Shown here: positions 39,604-48,222 of the stretch, one piece after another
Position numbering within the stretch: position 1 is the stretch's first letter
Layout of the letters: every line of letters begins with the position of its first letter
Assembly: GCA_903857495.1 (NCBI GenBank)
Contig: CAIOFF010000060.1
Span: 1 to 64,000, forward strand
Source of the DNA: an uncultured Holophagaceae bacterium
GTDB taxonomy: Bacteria > Acidobacteriota > Holophagae > Holophagales > Holophagaceae
Direction: 5' to 3'
DNA length: 64,000 nucleotides
Notes under the pieces: generated by a model
Seen by the model: the letters and a program-made list of their open reading frames with translations, nothing else
What the model was told of the DNA's origin: nothing
The model's database searches: none
Position numbers and translations under genes: made by a program

Positions 39604-40416
39604 TCAGCGCCCCAGGCCTGCCTCGAAGGTCCGCAGTGCGCTGAGGAACGCTTTCGGCGCATCCCACATCACCCAGTGCCGGGTGCCGGGGACGTGGATG
39701 ACCTGGAACTTGGGCAGTTCCTTGAACCCGTGCTGGGCCAGGAAGGCGGCCTTCTGGACCGGATCGGGGTCCTCCGGCACCGAGGACAGGTCCAGCACCG
39801 GCAGCCGCAGCTGGGCATGGCGGCCGCCCAGGGGATCCAGGCAGAGGCCCCGGAGGTAGGCCTGCAGCGCCGTCGGCGGTATCCGCAGGGCCTCAGCCAC
39901 CACCCGCTTCGTCTGTTCCTGGGAGCTGGTCATGAGGCCCAGGAAGATCCCCAGGGCCATGCCCGGATCCTGGCCCATGGTTGCGGCGGTGGGCTCCATG
40001 TAGGCCGTCGGCAGGGCGCTCAGGAAGCTGTCCACCAGAAGCAGCCCCCGGAAGGCGGTGGCGTCTTCCAGGATGGCCCGGGCACCGATGGGGCCGCCCA
40101 TGGAGTGGCCGACCACCAGGCACGGGGCCAGCCCCTCCTGGCGGACCAGCCCAGCAAGGCCCTTGGCCACGACGCCGAGGTCAGCCCGCCCGGCCACCTC
40201 CACGGGCCCCGGACTCCCGCCGCTGCCGGGCAGGTCGACGCTCACAACCGTGTGGTCCCGGGCCAGGTCCGCGGCCACCTCCGCCCAGACCTCCTTGTTC
40301 CCGCCGAACCCGTGGATCAGCAGGACACCCGGCCCCTTGCCCACCTTGGTGAAGGACGGCGGGGCCGCCTGGAGGCAGAGGGCGGCGAGACAGATCAGGA
40401 GCAGGCGATGGCCCAT
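39604..40416 (-). CDS. Exported alpha/beta hydrolase
   Basis: A 270-aa alpha/beta hydrolase with a signal peptide (about 1-18, LCLQA). The fold motifs are VLLIHGFGGNKEVW, the nucleophile elbow GHSMGG (Ser) and a late GTRHWVMWD His. The 2-hydroxy-6-oxo-dienoate hydrolase/esterase group is closest in layout, but periplasmic placement argues for an esterase or lipase-like role. The substrate is unknown. It is convergent with the M28 peptidase gene, three bases apart. Confidence 0.85.
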   Translation of the reverse strand: MGHRLLLICLAALCLQAAPPSFTKVGKGPGVLLIHGFGGNKEVWAEVAADLARDHTVVSVDLPGSGGSPGPVEVAGRADLGVVAKGLAGLVRQEGLAPCLVVGHSMGGPIGARAILEDATAFRGLLLVDSFLSALPTAYMEPTAATMGQDPGMALGIFLGLMTSSQEQTKRVVAEALRIPPTALQAYLRGLCLDPLGGRHAQLRLPVLDLSSVPEDPDPVQKAAFLAQHGFKELPKFQVIHVPGTRHWVMWDAPKAFLSALRTFEAGLGR

Positions 40417-40453
40417 GGAGACCTCATGGATGGCCTTCAGGATCGCAGGAACC

Positions 40454-41782
40454 TCAGGGGAGCTGCACTTCCGCGTACCACCCTTTGCTGAGGATCTTGG
40501 TGCCGTAGGGGGCGGACAGCTTCTGCATGAGGGCGATGATCTCGCCGCCCCGCTTGGTGCTGGCCAGGCGGGGCGCGCCGTAGAGGGGGCCTTCGTCGTC
40601 GATGGTCACAGGCAGCAGCTGGATCCGCTTCAGCTTGCCCTGGTTCATCGTCATGCGGACCATCACGGACTCCAGCACCTCGCGGGACTCGCGGCGGTCG
40701 AAGACGGAGACGTTGGCGGGACGCGGCATCTCGATGTCGCGCTGGTGGATGACGTCGGCGGGGATCCGCTCGGGGGTGCGGTACTGGTAGATGAAGTCGC
40801 CGAGGCTGTAGAAGATGGGCCGCCCCTGGTGGAACTCGATGCCGCGCAGGACGTGGGGGCCGGTGCCGATGACCATATCTGCCCCGGCCTCGATGGCCCG
40901 GCGGAACATGATCTGCTCGTTGGGTGGCGTGGTGTCCTGGATGCCATAGGCGCGGTGGTGGGTCACGTCGTGGTTGTGGAGCGAGACCAGCAGGAGGTCA
41001 TTGCGGCGTCGGGCCAGGACGATGTCGTCCTCCATGGCCTTCACGTCGGACTCCAGGGGACCTTCCACCTTCTCCACCTTGCCGTCCCGCACGGCGAGGA
41101 TGACGGCGGGATCGATGGTTGCCAGGGACGGTGCGGAGGCGTCCTTGGTGCGGTACTTGGCGGTCCAGTAGCGCATGTAGGAGAGCAGCGCGACCCGGGT
41201 CTTGAAGCCGGCCAGCTCCAGGGTGCCCGGGGACCGGGCCTCGGCCAGAGTGGCGCCGGCGCCGGCGTAGGTGATGTTCGAGTGATCCAGGGCCTTCAGG
41301 CACTCCTTGAGGCCCTCGGGCCCGAAGTCCAGGGCGTGGTTGTTGGCCAGACTGACCAAGTTGATGCCGGTCCGCGCCAGCTCCCAGCGGAAGTCCCGGG
41401 GAGCCCGGAAGTTGTAGAAGGGCCGCTGGAGGTCCGGCCGGTCGTTCAGCGAGAACTCCATGTTGCCGTAGGCGATGTCGGCTTCCTGCATGAGACGCAG
41501 CAGGCCCGCCCGTTCGGGAGCTTCCAGGTGGCTGATCTTCTCGTTGAAGATCATGTCGCCGACCGCGGTGATGACGAGATCGCCCGGCTCCTCCTTGAGC
41601 AGCTCGCCGATGCGGCCCGCCCAGTCGATGCGCTCGGGCTTCTCCGGGGGCTGGACGAGGTGTCGGTAGACCGAGCGGGGATCGTCCTTCGCGGACTCCG
41701 GCTTGACCTGAGCGACCGCGGGCAGCCCGCACAGCAACGCTGCCATGGCCAGGACTCGATGAACTCGGGGCGTCCCGGGCAT
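40454..41782 (-). CDS. CapA-family (PgsA-like) metallophosphatase-fold protein
   Basis: A 442-aa protein starting at ATG 41782 with a strong AGGAGGT site. A signal peptide (about 1-23) is present. The CapA domain motifs are GDMIFNEK, NMEFSLND, LANNHALDFG, SLHNHDV and GTGPHVLRGIEF. CapA/PgsA proteins help poly-gamma-glutamate or capsule synthesis and export, but many stand-alone copies exist without capsule genes, as here. A metal-dependent phosphoesterase-like activity is possible. It diverges from the methyltransferase gene. Confidence 0.88.
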   Translation of the reverse strand: MPGTPRVHRVLAMAALLCGLPAVAQVKPESAKDDPRSVYRHLVQPPEKPERIDWAGRIGELLKEEPGDLVITAVGDMIFNEKISHLEAPERAGLLRLMQEADIAYGNMEFSLNDRPDLQRPFYNFRAPRDFRWELARTGINLVSLANNHALDFGPEGLKECLKALDHSNITYAGAGATLAEARSPGTLELAGFKTRVALLSYMRYWTAKYRTKDASAPSLATIDPAVILAVRDGKVEKVEGPLESDVKAMEDDIVLARRRNDLLLVSLHNHDVTHHRAYGIQDTTPPNEQIMFRRAIEAGADMVIGTGPHVLRGIEFHQGRPIFYSLGDFIYQYRTPERIPADVIHQRDIEMPRPANVSVFDRRESREVLESVMVRMTMNQGKLKRIQLLPVTIDDEGPLYGAPRLASTKRGGEIIALMQKLSAPYGTKILSKGWYAEVQLP

Positions 41783-41894
41783 GGTGACCTCCTGCGGGGA
41801 ATGTGGATCTGCGCAATTTTGTTTCATTCAGACGCTTCCTGCAAAGTAATTCGATCAGCTGACCGCGGCTGCCCCAGGGCCTTATCCTGGAGCC

Positions 41895-42485
41895 ATGACC
41901 ACCCATCCGGACTACTGGAACCGCATCTACGAGGAGGAGGGCCGGCCCGGCTGGGACATGGACCGGGCCACCCCGCTGGTGGAGGAGCTCCTGGGCCTGG
42001 CCCTGCCCCTGGGCATGCGCCCCGGCGGCGAGCTGGTGGTGCCCGGCTGCGGCTACGGCCATGACGCCGTGGAGCTGGAGAGCAAGGGCTTCTCGGTCAC
42101 GGGCCTGGACTTCGCCCCCATCGCCATCCAAGGCGCCATGCACCGGTATGGCGACCGCGTCACCTGGTCTCAGGCCGACTGGTTCACTACCCATCTGGGC
42201 CCCTGGGACGGCATCTTCGACCACACCTGCTTCGTGGCCATGGACCCGGTCCGGCGACCGGCCTACGTGGACGCCTGTGCCGAGCACCTGCGGCCCGGCG
42301 GCTTCTGGCTGGTGGCCCTCTTCCACAACGTGAACGGGCGCCCCGGCCCACCTCATGCCCTGCCCATGGCCGAGATGCGCCATCTGGCAGAGGCCCGGTT
42401 CGAGGTGCTGCACCTGGCGGAAGCCCAGCAGAGCCATCCCCGCCGGGCGGGCCGCGAGTACCTGCTGGTGGCTCGCCGCCGCTGA
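41895..42485 (+). CDS. SAM-dependent methyltransferase, thiopurine-methyltransferase-like
   Basis: A 196-aa methyltransferase. YWNRIYEEEGRPGWDMDRATP is typical of the TPMT/halide-thiol methyltransferase group. The SAM motif is LVVPGCGYGHDAVELES, with VTGLDFAPIAIQ as motif II. FDHTCFVAMDPVRRPAYV corresponds to the conserved FDxxCFxAI-type stretch. It may methylate thiols, halides or thiopurine-like compounds. A divergent CapA gene shares the upstream region. Confidence 0.85.
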   Translation: MTTHPDYWNRIYEEEGRPGWDMDRATPLVEELLGLALPLGMRPGGELVVPGCGYGHDAVELESKGFSVTGLDFAPIAIQGAMHRYGDRVTWSQADWFTTHLGPWDGIFDHTCFVAMDPVRRPAYVDACAEHLRPGGFWLVALFHNVNGRPGPPHALPMAEMRHLAEARFEVLHLAEAQQSHPRRAGREYLLVARRR

Positions 42486-42567
42486 GCCAGCGGTGGGCAC
42501 CTTTCCGGGCACGCTGGCCTTGGCGGTGGCCTAGAATGGGTGCAACCGTCCCCATCCTGGAGTCCCC

Positions 42568-43584
42568 ATGCGTCTGAAGGCCCTGCTCTCCGCGCTCCTG
42601 CTGTCGACCCTCAGCCTGTCGGCCCAGGACCTCGTCCGCCTGGGCAACCTCAAGTTCGCCCACTACGGCGCGGTGTCCTACATGAAGGAGCTCGGTCCCA
42701 AGTACAAGCTCAAGATCGAGGAGCGGGTCTTCCCCAAGGGCATCGACATCAACCCGGCCATCGTGGCGGGCGAGATCGACGCCAGCGCTGCGGCCCTGGA
42801 CGCCGCCATCGCGGGCCGGGCCGCGGGCGTGCCGATCTACGTGGTGGCAGGCTTCGCCAAGGGCGGCGCCCGCATCGTGGTGGGCGTGAACTCCGGCATC
42901 AAGTCCCTCAAGGACCTGAAGGGCAAGAAGGTGGGCGTGGCCCGGGGCGGCGCCCAGGAGCTGCTGCTGCTGGCGGAGCTGGGCAAGGCCGGGCTGACCT
43001 GGGCGGACAAGCCCGGCAAGGACGTGCTGGTGCTCTACCTCCCCTTCGCGGACCTCAACCAGACCCTGATGTCGAAGAACATCGATGCCATGTGCCAGAG
43101 CGAGCCCTACAGCTCCCAGGCCATCAACAAGAAGTTCGGCGTGGAGCTGATGAAGCCCTACGACACGCCCCTGGGCGAGCCCATCCGGGCCCTGGTCATC
43201 ACCGAGAAGCTCTACAAGGAGCGCCGCGACGTGGCCCAGCGCTTCCTGCTCTGCTTCGTGGAAGCCACCAAGAAGTTCCTCGACGACCCCAAGACCGCCG
43301 AGAAGTTCGTGCGGGAGTCCATGTTCAAGAACCAGATCAGCTCCGAGGACTACCAGGACGCCATCGGCAACTCCCCCTTCTGCTACGACATCTCCCTGGA
43401 GCACGTGCAGGTGACCACGGACCTCATGGCCCAGTACGGCGTGGGCAAGATGGCCAACCCACCCAAGGCCGGTGACTGGGTGAAGCTGGACCTCCTCGCC
43501 GAGGCCAAGAAGCAGCTGAAGATCGAGGTCCCCAAGGCCGCCCCCGCCAAGCCGGCCAAGCCCGCGAAGGCGAAGAAGGGATGA
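42568..43584 (+). CDS. ABC transporter substrate-binding protein (NMT1/SsuA type)
   Basis: A 338-aa periplasmic protein with a signal peptide (about 1-19, LSLSAQ end). The NMT1-like fold shows KFAHYGAVSYMKELG, GIDINPAIVAGEIDASAAALDAA and GVNSGIKSLKDLKGKKVGV. A Lys/Ala/Pro-rich tail (about 320-338) is unusual. Family members bind nitrate, sulfonates, taurine or thiamine precursors. It is coupled to the permease gene by a 4-base overlap. The ligand cannot be called from sequence. Confidence 0.9.
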   Translation: MRLKALLSALLLSTLSLSAQDLVRLGNLKFAHYGAVSYMKELGPKYKLKIEERVFPKGIDINPAIVAGEIDASAAALDAAIAGRAAGVPIYVVAGFAKGGARIVVGVNSGIKSLKDLKGKKVGVARGGAQELLLLAELGKAGLTWADKPGKDVLVLYLPFADLNQTLMSKNIDAMCQSEPYSSQAINKKFGVELMKPYDTPLGEPIRALVITEKLYKERRDVAQRFLLCFVEATKKFLDDPKTAEKFVRESMFKNQISSEDYQDAIGNSPFCYDISLEHVQVTTDLMAQYGVGKMANPPKAGDWVKLDLLAEAKKQLKIEVPKAAPAKPAKPAKAKKG

Positions 43585-44399
43585 AGCGCTACCGCCACGC
43601 AGCCTCCGGCGTCCTCGTCCCCCTGGCTGCCATCGGCTTCTGGCAGCTGCTGTCCAGCATGGGCTGGGTGAACGCCACCATCCTGCCCTCGCCCATGGCG
43701 GTACTGGTGAAGTGGTGGGCCTACCTGCGCCCACTGGAGGTCTTCGACCCGGCCCAGGGCTCCTACCTCCAGTGGTGTTTCTCGGGCGAGCTCATCCACG
43801 ACGCCCTGGGCAGCCTCTACCGGGTGCTCCTCGGCTTCGTCATCGGCGCCGGGTTGGCCCTGCCCCTGGGCCTGACCATGGGCTACAGCAAAGTGGCCTA
43901 CGCGCTGTTCAACCCCCTGGTCCAGGTGCTCCGCCCCATCCCGCCCATCGCCTACATTCCCCTGTCGATCCTCTGGTTCGGCCTGGGCAACCCGCCCGCG
44001 GTGTTCCTCATCAGCATCGGCGCCTTCTTCCCGGTGCTCATGAACACCGTCACAGGCGTCCAGAACGTGGACAGCATCTACCTCCGCGTGGGCCGCAACC
44101 TCGGCGCCAGCCGGCTCACCCAGTTCACCCGCATCATCCTGCCCGCCGCCACGCCCTACATCTTCACCGGCGCGCGCATCGGCATGGGCACGGCCTTCAT
44201 CGTGGTCATCGTGTCCGAGATGATCGCCGTGAACAACGGCCTGGGCTACCGCATCCTGGAGGCCCGCGAGTACCTCTGGTCCGACAAGATCATTGCCGGC
44301 ATGTTCACCATCGGCCTGCTGGGCCTGGGCATCGACACCCTCATGAGCCGCCTCAGCTCGCACTTGCTGAAGTGGCACCGCGGCCTGGAGCAGGGATGA
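43581..44399 (+). CDS. ABC transporter permease (SsuC/TauC type)
   Basis: A 272-aa permease with about six TM segments. The cytoplasmic EAA-like loop reads NLGASRLTQFTRIILPAATPYIFTGARIGMG (about 173-203). The N-terminus has the WQLLSSMGWVNATILPSPMAVL pattern of the BPD_transp_1 NitT/TauT family. It forms the membrane channel with the binding protein before it and the ATPase after it (ATGA overlap). Confidence 0.93.
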   Translation: MKRYRHAASGVLVPLAAIGFWQLLSSMGWVNATILPSPMAVLVKWWAYLRPLEVFDPAQGSYLQWCFSGELIHDALGSLYRVLLGFVIGAGLALPLGLTMGYSKVAYALFNPLVQVLRPIPPIAYIPLSILWFGLGNPPAVFLISIGAFFPVLMNTVTGVQNVDSIYLRVGRNLGASRLTQFTRIILPAATPYIFTGARIGMGTAFIVVIVSEMIAVNNGLGYRILEAREYLWSDKIIAGMFTIGLLGLGIDTLMSRLSSHLLKWHRGLEQG

Positions 44400-45196
44400 G
44401 CGAGACCTCCCACATCTCCGTCCAAAACGTCCACAAGGTCTTCGAGAGCGGGGGCCAGGAAGTCCACGCCCTGAAGGCCATCAACCTGGAGATCCCCCAG
44501 GGGCAGTTCGTCTGCCTGCTGGGTCCCTCGGGCTGCGGCAAGTCCACGCTGCTGAACGCCGTGGCCGGGTTCAGCCTGCCCACCACCGGCCTCATCACCG
44601 TTGAGGGCGCCGTCATCACCGAACCCGGCCCCGACCGCGGCATGGTGTTCCAGGAGTACGCGCTGTTCCCCTGGATGACCGTCGAGCAGAACGTGGCCTT
44701 CGGGCTGCAGATCAAGGGCGTGGAGAAGGCCGCCATCGAGGCCAAGGTGGCCGAGCTGCTGGCCATGCTCAACCTCACGGACTTCCGGAAGCGCTTCCCC
44801 AAGGACCTCAGCGGCGGCATGCGGCAGCGCGTGGCCATCGCCCGGGTGCTGGCCCTGGACTCGCCGATCATGCTGATGGACGAGCCCTTCGGCGCCCTGG
44901 ACGCCCTCACCCGCCGCAACCTGCAGGACGAGCTGCTGCGGATCTGGACCGAGCTGCAGAAGACCATCCTCTTCGTCACGCACAGCATCGAGGAGGCGCT
45001 CTACCTGGCAGACCGCACCGTGGTGATGACCTACCGCCCGGGCACCGTCAAGTGCGACATCCCTGTGGACCTCCCCCGGCCCCGGGACGTGGCCAGCCCC
45101 GCCTTCAACGCCCTGAAGAAGGACCTGAGCCAGCTGCTCATGGAAGAGCAGAGCCGACACAACCAGGCGGAGTTCCGCGGCGCGGCCGTGGACTGA
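44396..45196 (+). CDS. ABC transporter ATPase (SsuB/TauB type)
   Basis: A 266-aa ATP-binding subunit. The Walker A is GPSGCGKST (about 43-51), the Q-loop MVFQEYALFPW, the signature LSGGMRQR, the Walker B IMLMDEPFGALD and the H-loop THSIEEA. The layout is that of NitT/TauT importers. Its start overlaps the permease stop (ATGA). It energises import of the unknown ligand bound by the first gene of this operon. Confidence 0.95.
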   Translation: MSETSHISVQNVHKVFESGGQEVHALKAINLEIPQGQFVCLLGPSGCGKSTLLNAVAGFSLPTTGLITVEGAVITEPGPDRGMVFQEYALFPWMTVEQNVAFGLQIKGVEKAAIEAKVAELLAMLNLTDFRKRFPKDLSGGMRQRVAIARVLALDSPIMLMDEPFGALDALTRRNLQDELLRIWTELQKTILFVTHSIEEALYLADRTVVMTYRPGTVKCDIPVDLPRPRDVASPAFNALKKDLSQLLMEEQSRHNQAEFRGAAVD

Positions 45197-45220
45197 GGCC
45201 CTCGCGCCACCCGTCTGCGG

Positions 45221-45535
45221 TCAGGCTGCCGGCTCCGCTGGCAGGGCCGGGTCGGGTTCGCCGCGCCCTTTGGTGGCCAGGGCCACGGCCAGGGTCCAGA
45301 GCGGCGCCATGTTCAAGTAGGGAATCCACTCGGTCAGGAACGAGGGCAGGAAGGCCCAGTGGAAGCCCACCAGCGCCCAGAGCGCACCCATGGCGATGCA
45401 GTCCAGCCCAGCCCCCACGAACCAGCCCACGGGACCCGCGGCCTCGGCGGGAATCTGGATGGCGTCGACCGTGAGGGCCACGGCCCAAGCCAGGCGGATG
45501 CGGGTCCGGCTGAGGGGTGGCGGGGGCTTCGACAT
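45221..45535 (-). CDS. Small membrane protein of unknown function
   Basis: A 104-aa protein with hydrophobic segments at about 11-30, 36-62 and 72-88. No named family is recognised. The N-terminus is Pro-rich and basic; the C-terminus is Pro/Glu-rich. It is convergent with the ABC ATPase and divergent from the hemerythrin-HAD gene. Confidence 0.6.
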   Translation of the reverse strand: MSKPPPPLSRTRIRLAWAVALTVDAIQIPAEAAGPVGWFVGAGLDCIAMGALWALVGFHWAFLPSFLTEWIPYLNMAPLWTLAVALATKGRGEPDPALPAEPAA

Positions 45536-45603
45536 GACGGCAGTCTACAGGATTTGCTCGCCAGTCGAAGGCGGCCAGTGGACACTTCAGGCACAGGAAC
45601 GTC

Positions 45604-46617
45604 ATGGTCCAGCTCCAATGGAAAGACCGCTACAACATCGGCTACGGCGAAATCGACGCCCAGCATCGCAGTCTGCTGGACCTCGTCAACGAGCTGGGCG
45701 GCCTGGTCGGCGAGCGCCAGGATCCGACGGTGGTCGGAGCCGTCTTCAGCCGCCTCTGCGACTACGTCCGGGTCCACTTCACCACCGAGGAGAGGCTGCT
45801 CGAGGCCTGCGGCTATGCGCGGCTGGCCGACCACCGGGACCTCCATGCCCGCTTCGTCGACAAGCTGCTGGAGCTGAACCGCAGCTTCGATCCCGCCGAC
45901 CCCCTCCTACTCAGCGAGACCGCAGACTTCCTCAAGCACTGGTACCTGGATCACATCACCAAGGCGGACCAGGACTACGCGCCCTTCCTCCAGCGCCACC
46001 CGCCCGAGAGCCCGGTCCGCGCCCTCATCTTCGACTTCGGCAACGTGCAGTACCGCTTCGACAACAACCGCTTCCTGGCGGCGCTGTCCCGCCTCTCCGG
46101 CCGTTCGGCTGAAGCCCTGAAGCAGGCGATCTACGATGACTCTTCCCTGAGCCAGGACTACGAGGCCGGGCGCATCGACTCCCAGGCCTTTCTCGCGGGC
46201 GTGTCCGCCCTCTGCGGCCAGGAGCTGACCGAGGCCGAGTTCATCCCCGTCTTCACGGACCTCTTCACGCCCATCGACAGCACCCTGGAGCTGGTCCGGA
46301 AGCTGAAGCCCACCTACCGCATCGGCCTGCTGTCGAACACCAGCCCCTGGCACTTCGAGCATGCCATCCGGACCTGCCCGGTCTTCTCGCTCTACGACAC
46401 CGTCACCCTCTCCTACGAGGTGGGGGCCAGCAAGCCTGATCCAAACATCTACCAGGACGCCCTGGCCAAGCTGGACCTGCCGCCAGCGGCCTGCATCTAC
46501 ATCGACGACCTGCCGCCCTTCGCCGAGGCGGCCACAAAGCTGGGGCTGATCGGCCTCACCTACACCACGCCCGTGGCCCTCATGGCCCAGCTGCGCCAGC
46601 TGAAGGTGGCGTTCTGA
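45604..46617 (+). CDS. Hemerythrin-HAD hydrolase fusion
   Basis: A 337-aa two-domain protein. Residues 1-131 are a bacteriohemerythrin with all expected di-iron ligands: His21, His58, Glu62, His77, His81, His117 and Asp122. Residues 138-337 are a HAD-superfamily domain of the YihX type: motif I LIFDFGNV (nucleophile Asp144, with Gly in place of the second Asp, as in YihX), LLSNTS (motif II), VGASKPDPNIY (motif III) and YIDDLPPF (motif IV). A phosphatase gated or fed by O2/NO sensing is the inference. Both parts lie in one frame without a stop. Confidence 0.85.
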   Translation: MVQLQWKDRYNIGYGEIDAQHRSLLDLVNELGGLVGERQDPTVVGAVFSRLCDYVRVHFTTEERLLEACGYARLADHRDLHARFVDKLLELNRSFDPADPLLLSETADFLKHWYLDHITKADQDYAPFLQRHPPESPVRALIFDFGNVQYRFDNNRFLAALSRLSGRSAEALKQAIYDDSSLSQDYEAGRIDSQAFLAGVSALCGQELTEAEFIPVFTDLFTPIDSTLELVRKLKPTYRIGLLSNTSPWHFEHAIRTCPVFSLYDTVTLSYEVGASKPDPNIYQDALAKLDLPPAACIYIDDLPPFAEAATKLGLIGLTYTTPVALMAQLRQLKVAF

Positions 46618-46655
46618 ACTCGGCCTCTCCCTTTCCGGAGGATCCGCAGGACGGA

Positions 46656-47222
46656 GTGCGGCCTACGCACTCTGAGCTCTTCCTCGGCTTCTTCAAGATC
46701 GGCCTCTCCGGCTTTGGGGGCGTGCTGCCCCACGCCCGGCGCCTGCTGGTGGACGACCGCCGCTGGCTCACGGACCGGCAGTTCACGGAGCTCCTGGGGC
46801 TCGGCCAGACGCTGCCCGGTCCCAACGTCCTCAACATGGCCGTGGTCATCGGCGCCCGCGGCCATGGCTGGCGGGGCTCCGTACTGGCGGGCCTCGGGCT
46901 CATGGCCGCACCCCTGGTCATCGTGCTGACCCTGGCCAGCCTCTACGGCCGCTTCGCCCACTCGGCCCGGCTCGCCCAGGTGCTGGCCGGGGTCGCCGCG
47001 GCGGCCGCCGGCCTGGTCCTCGCCACCGGCGGCCGCCTGGCCACGAAGCTGGATCGCGATGTCGGATCCCTCCTGATGGTCCTGACTTCCTTTCTCGCGG
47101 TCTTCTGGCTGCGCCTGCCGCTCCTGGGCATGCTGGTGGTGCTGGCCCCGGTCAGCATCGGCCTCGGCTGGCACAGCCTCCGGCGCGAGCGCTTGGCCGG
47201 GCAGGACGGGGAGCGCCCGTGA
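46656..47222 (+). CDS. Chromate transporter, first half-size subunit
   Basis: A 188-aa membrane protein of the CHR family, short-chain type. FFKIGLSGFGGVLPHARRLLVDDRRWLTD and LGLGQTLPGPNVLNMAVVIG are the family signature. The GTG start follows an AGGA motif; the frame stays open upstream. It pairs with the next gene as a heteromeric transporter. The substrate could be chromate, sulfate or another oxyanion. Confidence 0.85.
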   Translation: MRPTHSELFLGFFKIGLSGFGGVLPHARRLLVDDRRWLTDRQFTELLGLGQTLPGPNVLNMAVVIGARGHGWRGSVLAGLGLMAAPLVIVLTLASLYGRFAHSARLAQVLAGVAAAAAGLVLATGGRLATKLDRDVGSLLMVLTSFLAVFWLRLPLLGMLVVLAPVSIGLGWHSLRRERLAGQDGERP

Positions 47223-47749
47223 CCACCCCATCCCTGACCGCGCTCTTCCTGCGCTTCAGCCTGTTCTCGCTCATGGCCGTGGGCGGCGCCACGGCCCTCA
47301 TTCCCGAGATGCACCGGCAGGTCGTGGACCTCCACGGCTGGATGAGCACGGCGGACTTCACGGCGCTCTTCGCCATCGCCCAGGCGGCCCCCGGCCCCAA
47401 CGTGATCTTCGTGAGCCTCATCGGATGGAAGCTGGCCGGCATCCCGGGCGCCCTCGTGTGCACCCTCGGCATGTGCCTCCCCGCCGCCGTCCTCGCCTTC
47501 GCCGTGGGCCGGATCTGGGACCGCTTCCAGCACTCCCCCTGGCGGAAGGCCATCGAGCGCGGCCTGGCCCCCCTCACCATCGGCCTGGTGCTTGGCAGCG
47601 GCTGCCTGCTGGCCAGGGCGACCAGCACGCACTGGCAGCTTGGCCTCGTCGCCGCCGCCAGCGCCGGGCTCTCCTTCCGCTCCAGCCAGAATCCCCTCTG
47701 GTGGCTGACCGGGGCGGCCCTGCTGGGCGCCCTTGGGCTGCTGGCCTAG
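47219..47749 (+). CDS. Chromate transporter, second half-size subunit
   Basis: A 176-aa CHR-family protein. FSLMAVGGATALIPEMHRQVV and FAIAQAAPGPNVIFVSLIGW are the second-half signatures, and WLTGAALLGALGLL ends the last helix. Its GTG overlaps the first subunit's stop (GTGA). Its TAG overlaps the stop of the convergent flavin-binding gene through a shared CTAG. Confidence 0.85.
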   Translation: MTTPSLTALFLRFSLFSLMAVGGATALIPEMHRQVVDLHGWMSTADFTALFAIAQAAPGPNVIFVSLIGWKLAGIPGALVCTLGMCLPAAVLAFAVGRIWDRFQHSPWRKAIERGLAPLTIGLVLGSGCLLARATSTHWQLGLVAAASAGLSFRSSQNPLWWLTGAALLGALGLLA

Positions 47750-48222
47750 CGCCGGGCCTTCCCGGTGACGCGCTCGATCTCGATACGGAAGACCGTGACG
47801 CGGGCCAGGTTCTTCGCGATCCCCTCGCGCACCTGCTCCGGGTGCTGCGCCGCGAAACGCTGGCCGATGGCCTGGAGGGCGGCGACCCGGGCCTCCGCGT
47901 CGTGGACCTGGACGGCCCGGCCAAAGACGATGGCGCTCTGGTAGCGGGTGGAGAGCTCCTCCGGCAGCACCTCCGCCTGGGTGACCACACAGTAGGAGAC
48001 CCGGGCATCGCCCGCAAGGTTGTCAAGCTTGTGACCCTCGGTGGCCGAGTGGAGGAACAGCGCGCCATCCACGAGGACATGGTTCACAGGCACCGCGTAG
48101 GGCCAGCCGTCGTAGCCCACCGTGGCGAGCACGCCAAACTCCGCCTGGGCGAGGAGGGCCCAGGCCTCCGCCGATGTCAGCTCCCGCTCCCGGCGGCGCA
48201 TGGGAAAGTTGGGCGCGCTCAC
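47746..48222 (-). CDS. Pyridoxamine 5'-phosphate oxidase-like flavin-binding protein
   Basis: A 158-aa split-barrel protein from a GTG overlapping the MutS stop. Motifs are FGVLATVGYDGWPYAVPVNHVLVDGALFLHSATEGHKLDNL and VSYCVVTQAE, typical of the NimA/PNPOx-like family, with the FGRAVQV strand and an IERVTGK end. These proteins bind FMN, F420 or haem and often detoxify reactive or nitro compounds. The exact cofactor is not clear. A long upstream extension of this frame is mutS antisense and is not used. Confidence 0.8.
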   Translation of the reverse strand: MSAPNFPMRRRERELTSAEAWALLAQAEFGVLATVGYDGWPYAVPVNHVLVDGALFLHSATEGHKLDNLAGDARVSYCVVTQAEVLPEELSTRYQSAIVFGRAVQVHDAEARVAALQAIGQRFAAQHPEQVREGIAKNLARVTVFRIEIERVTGKARR

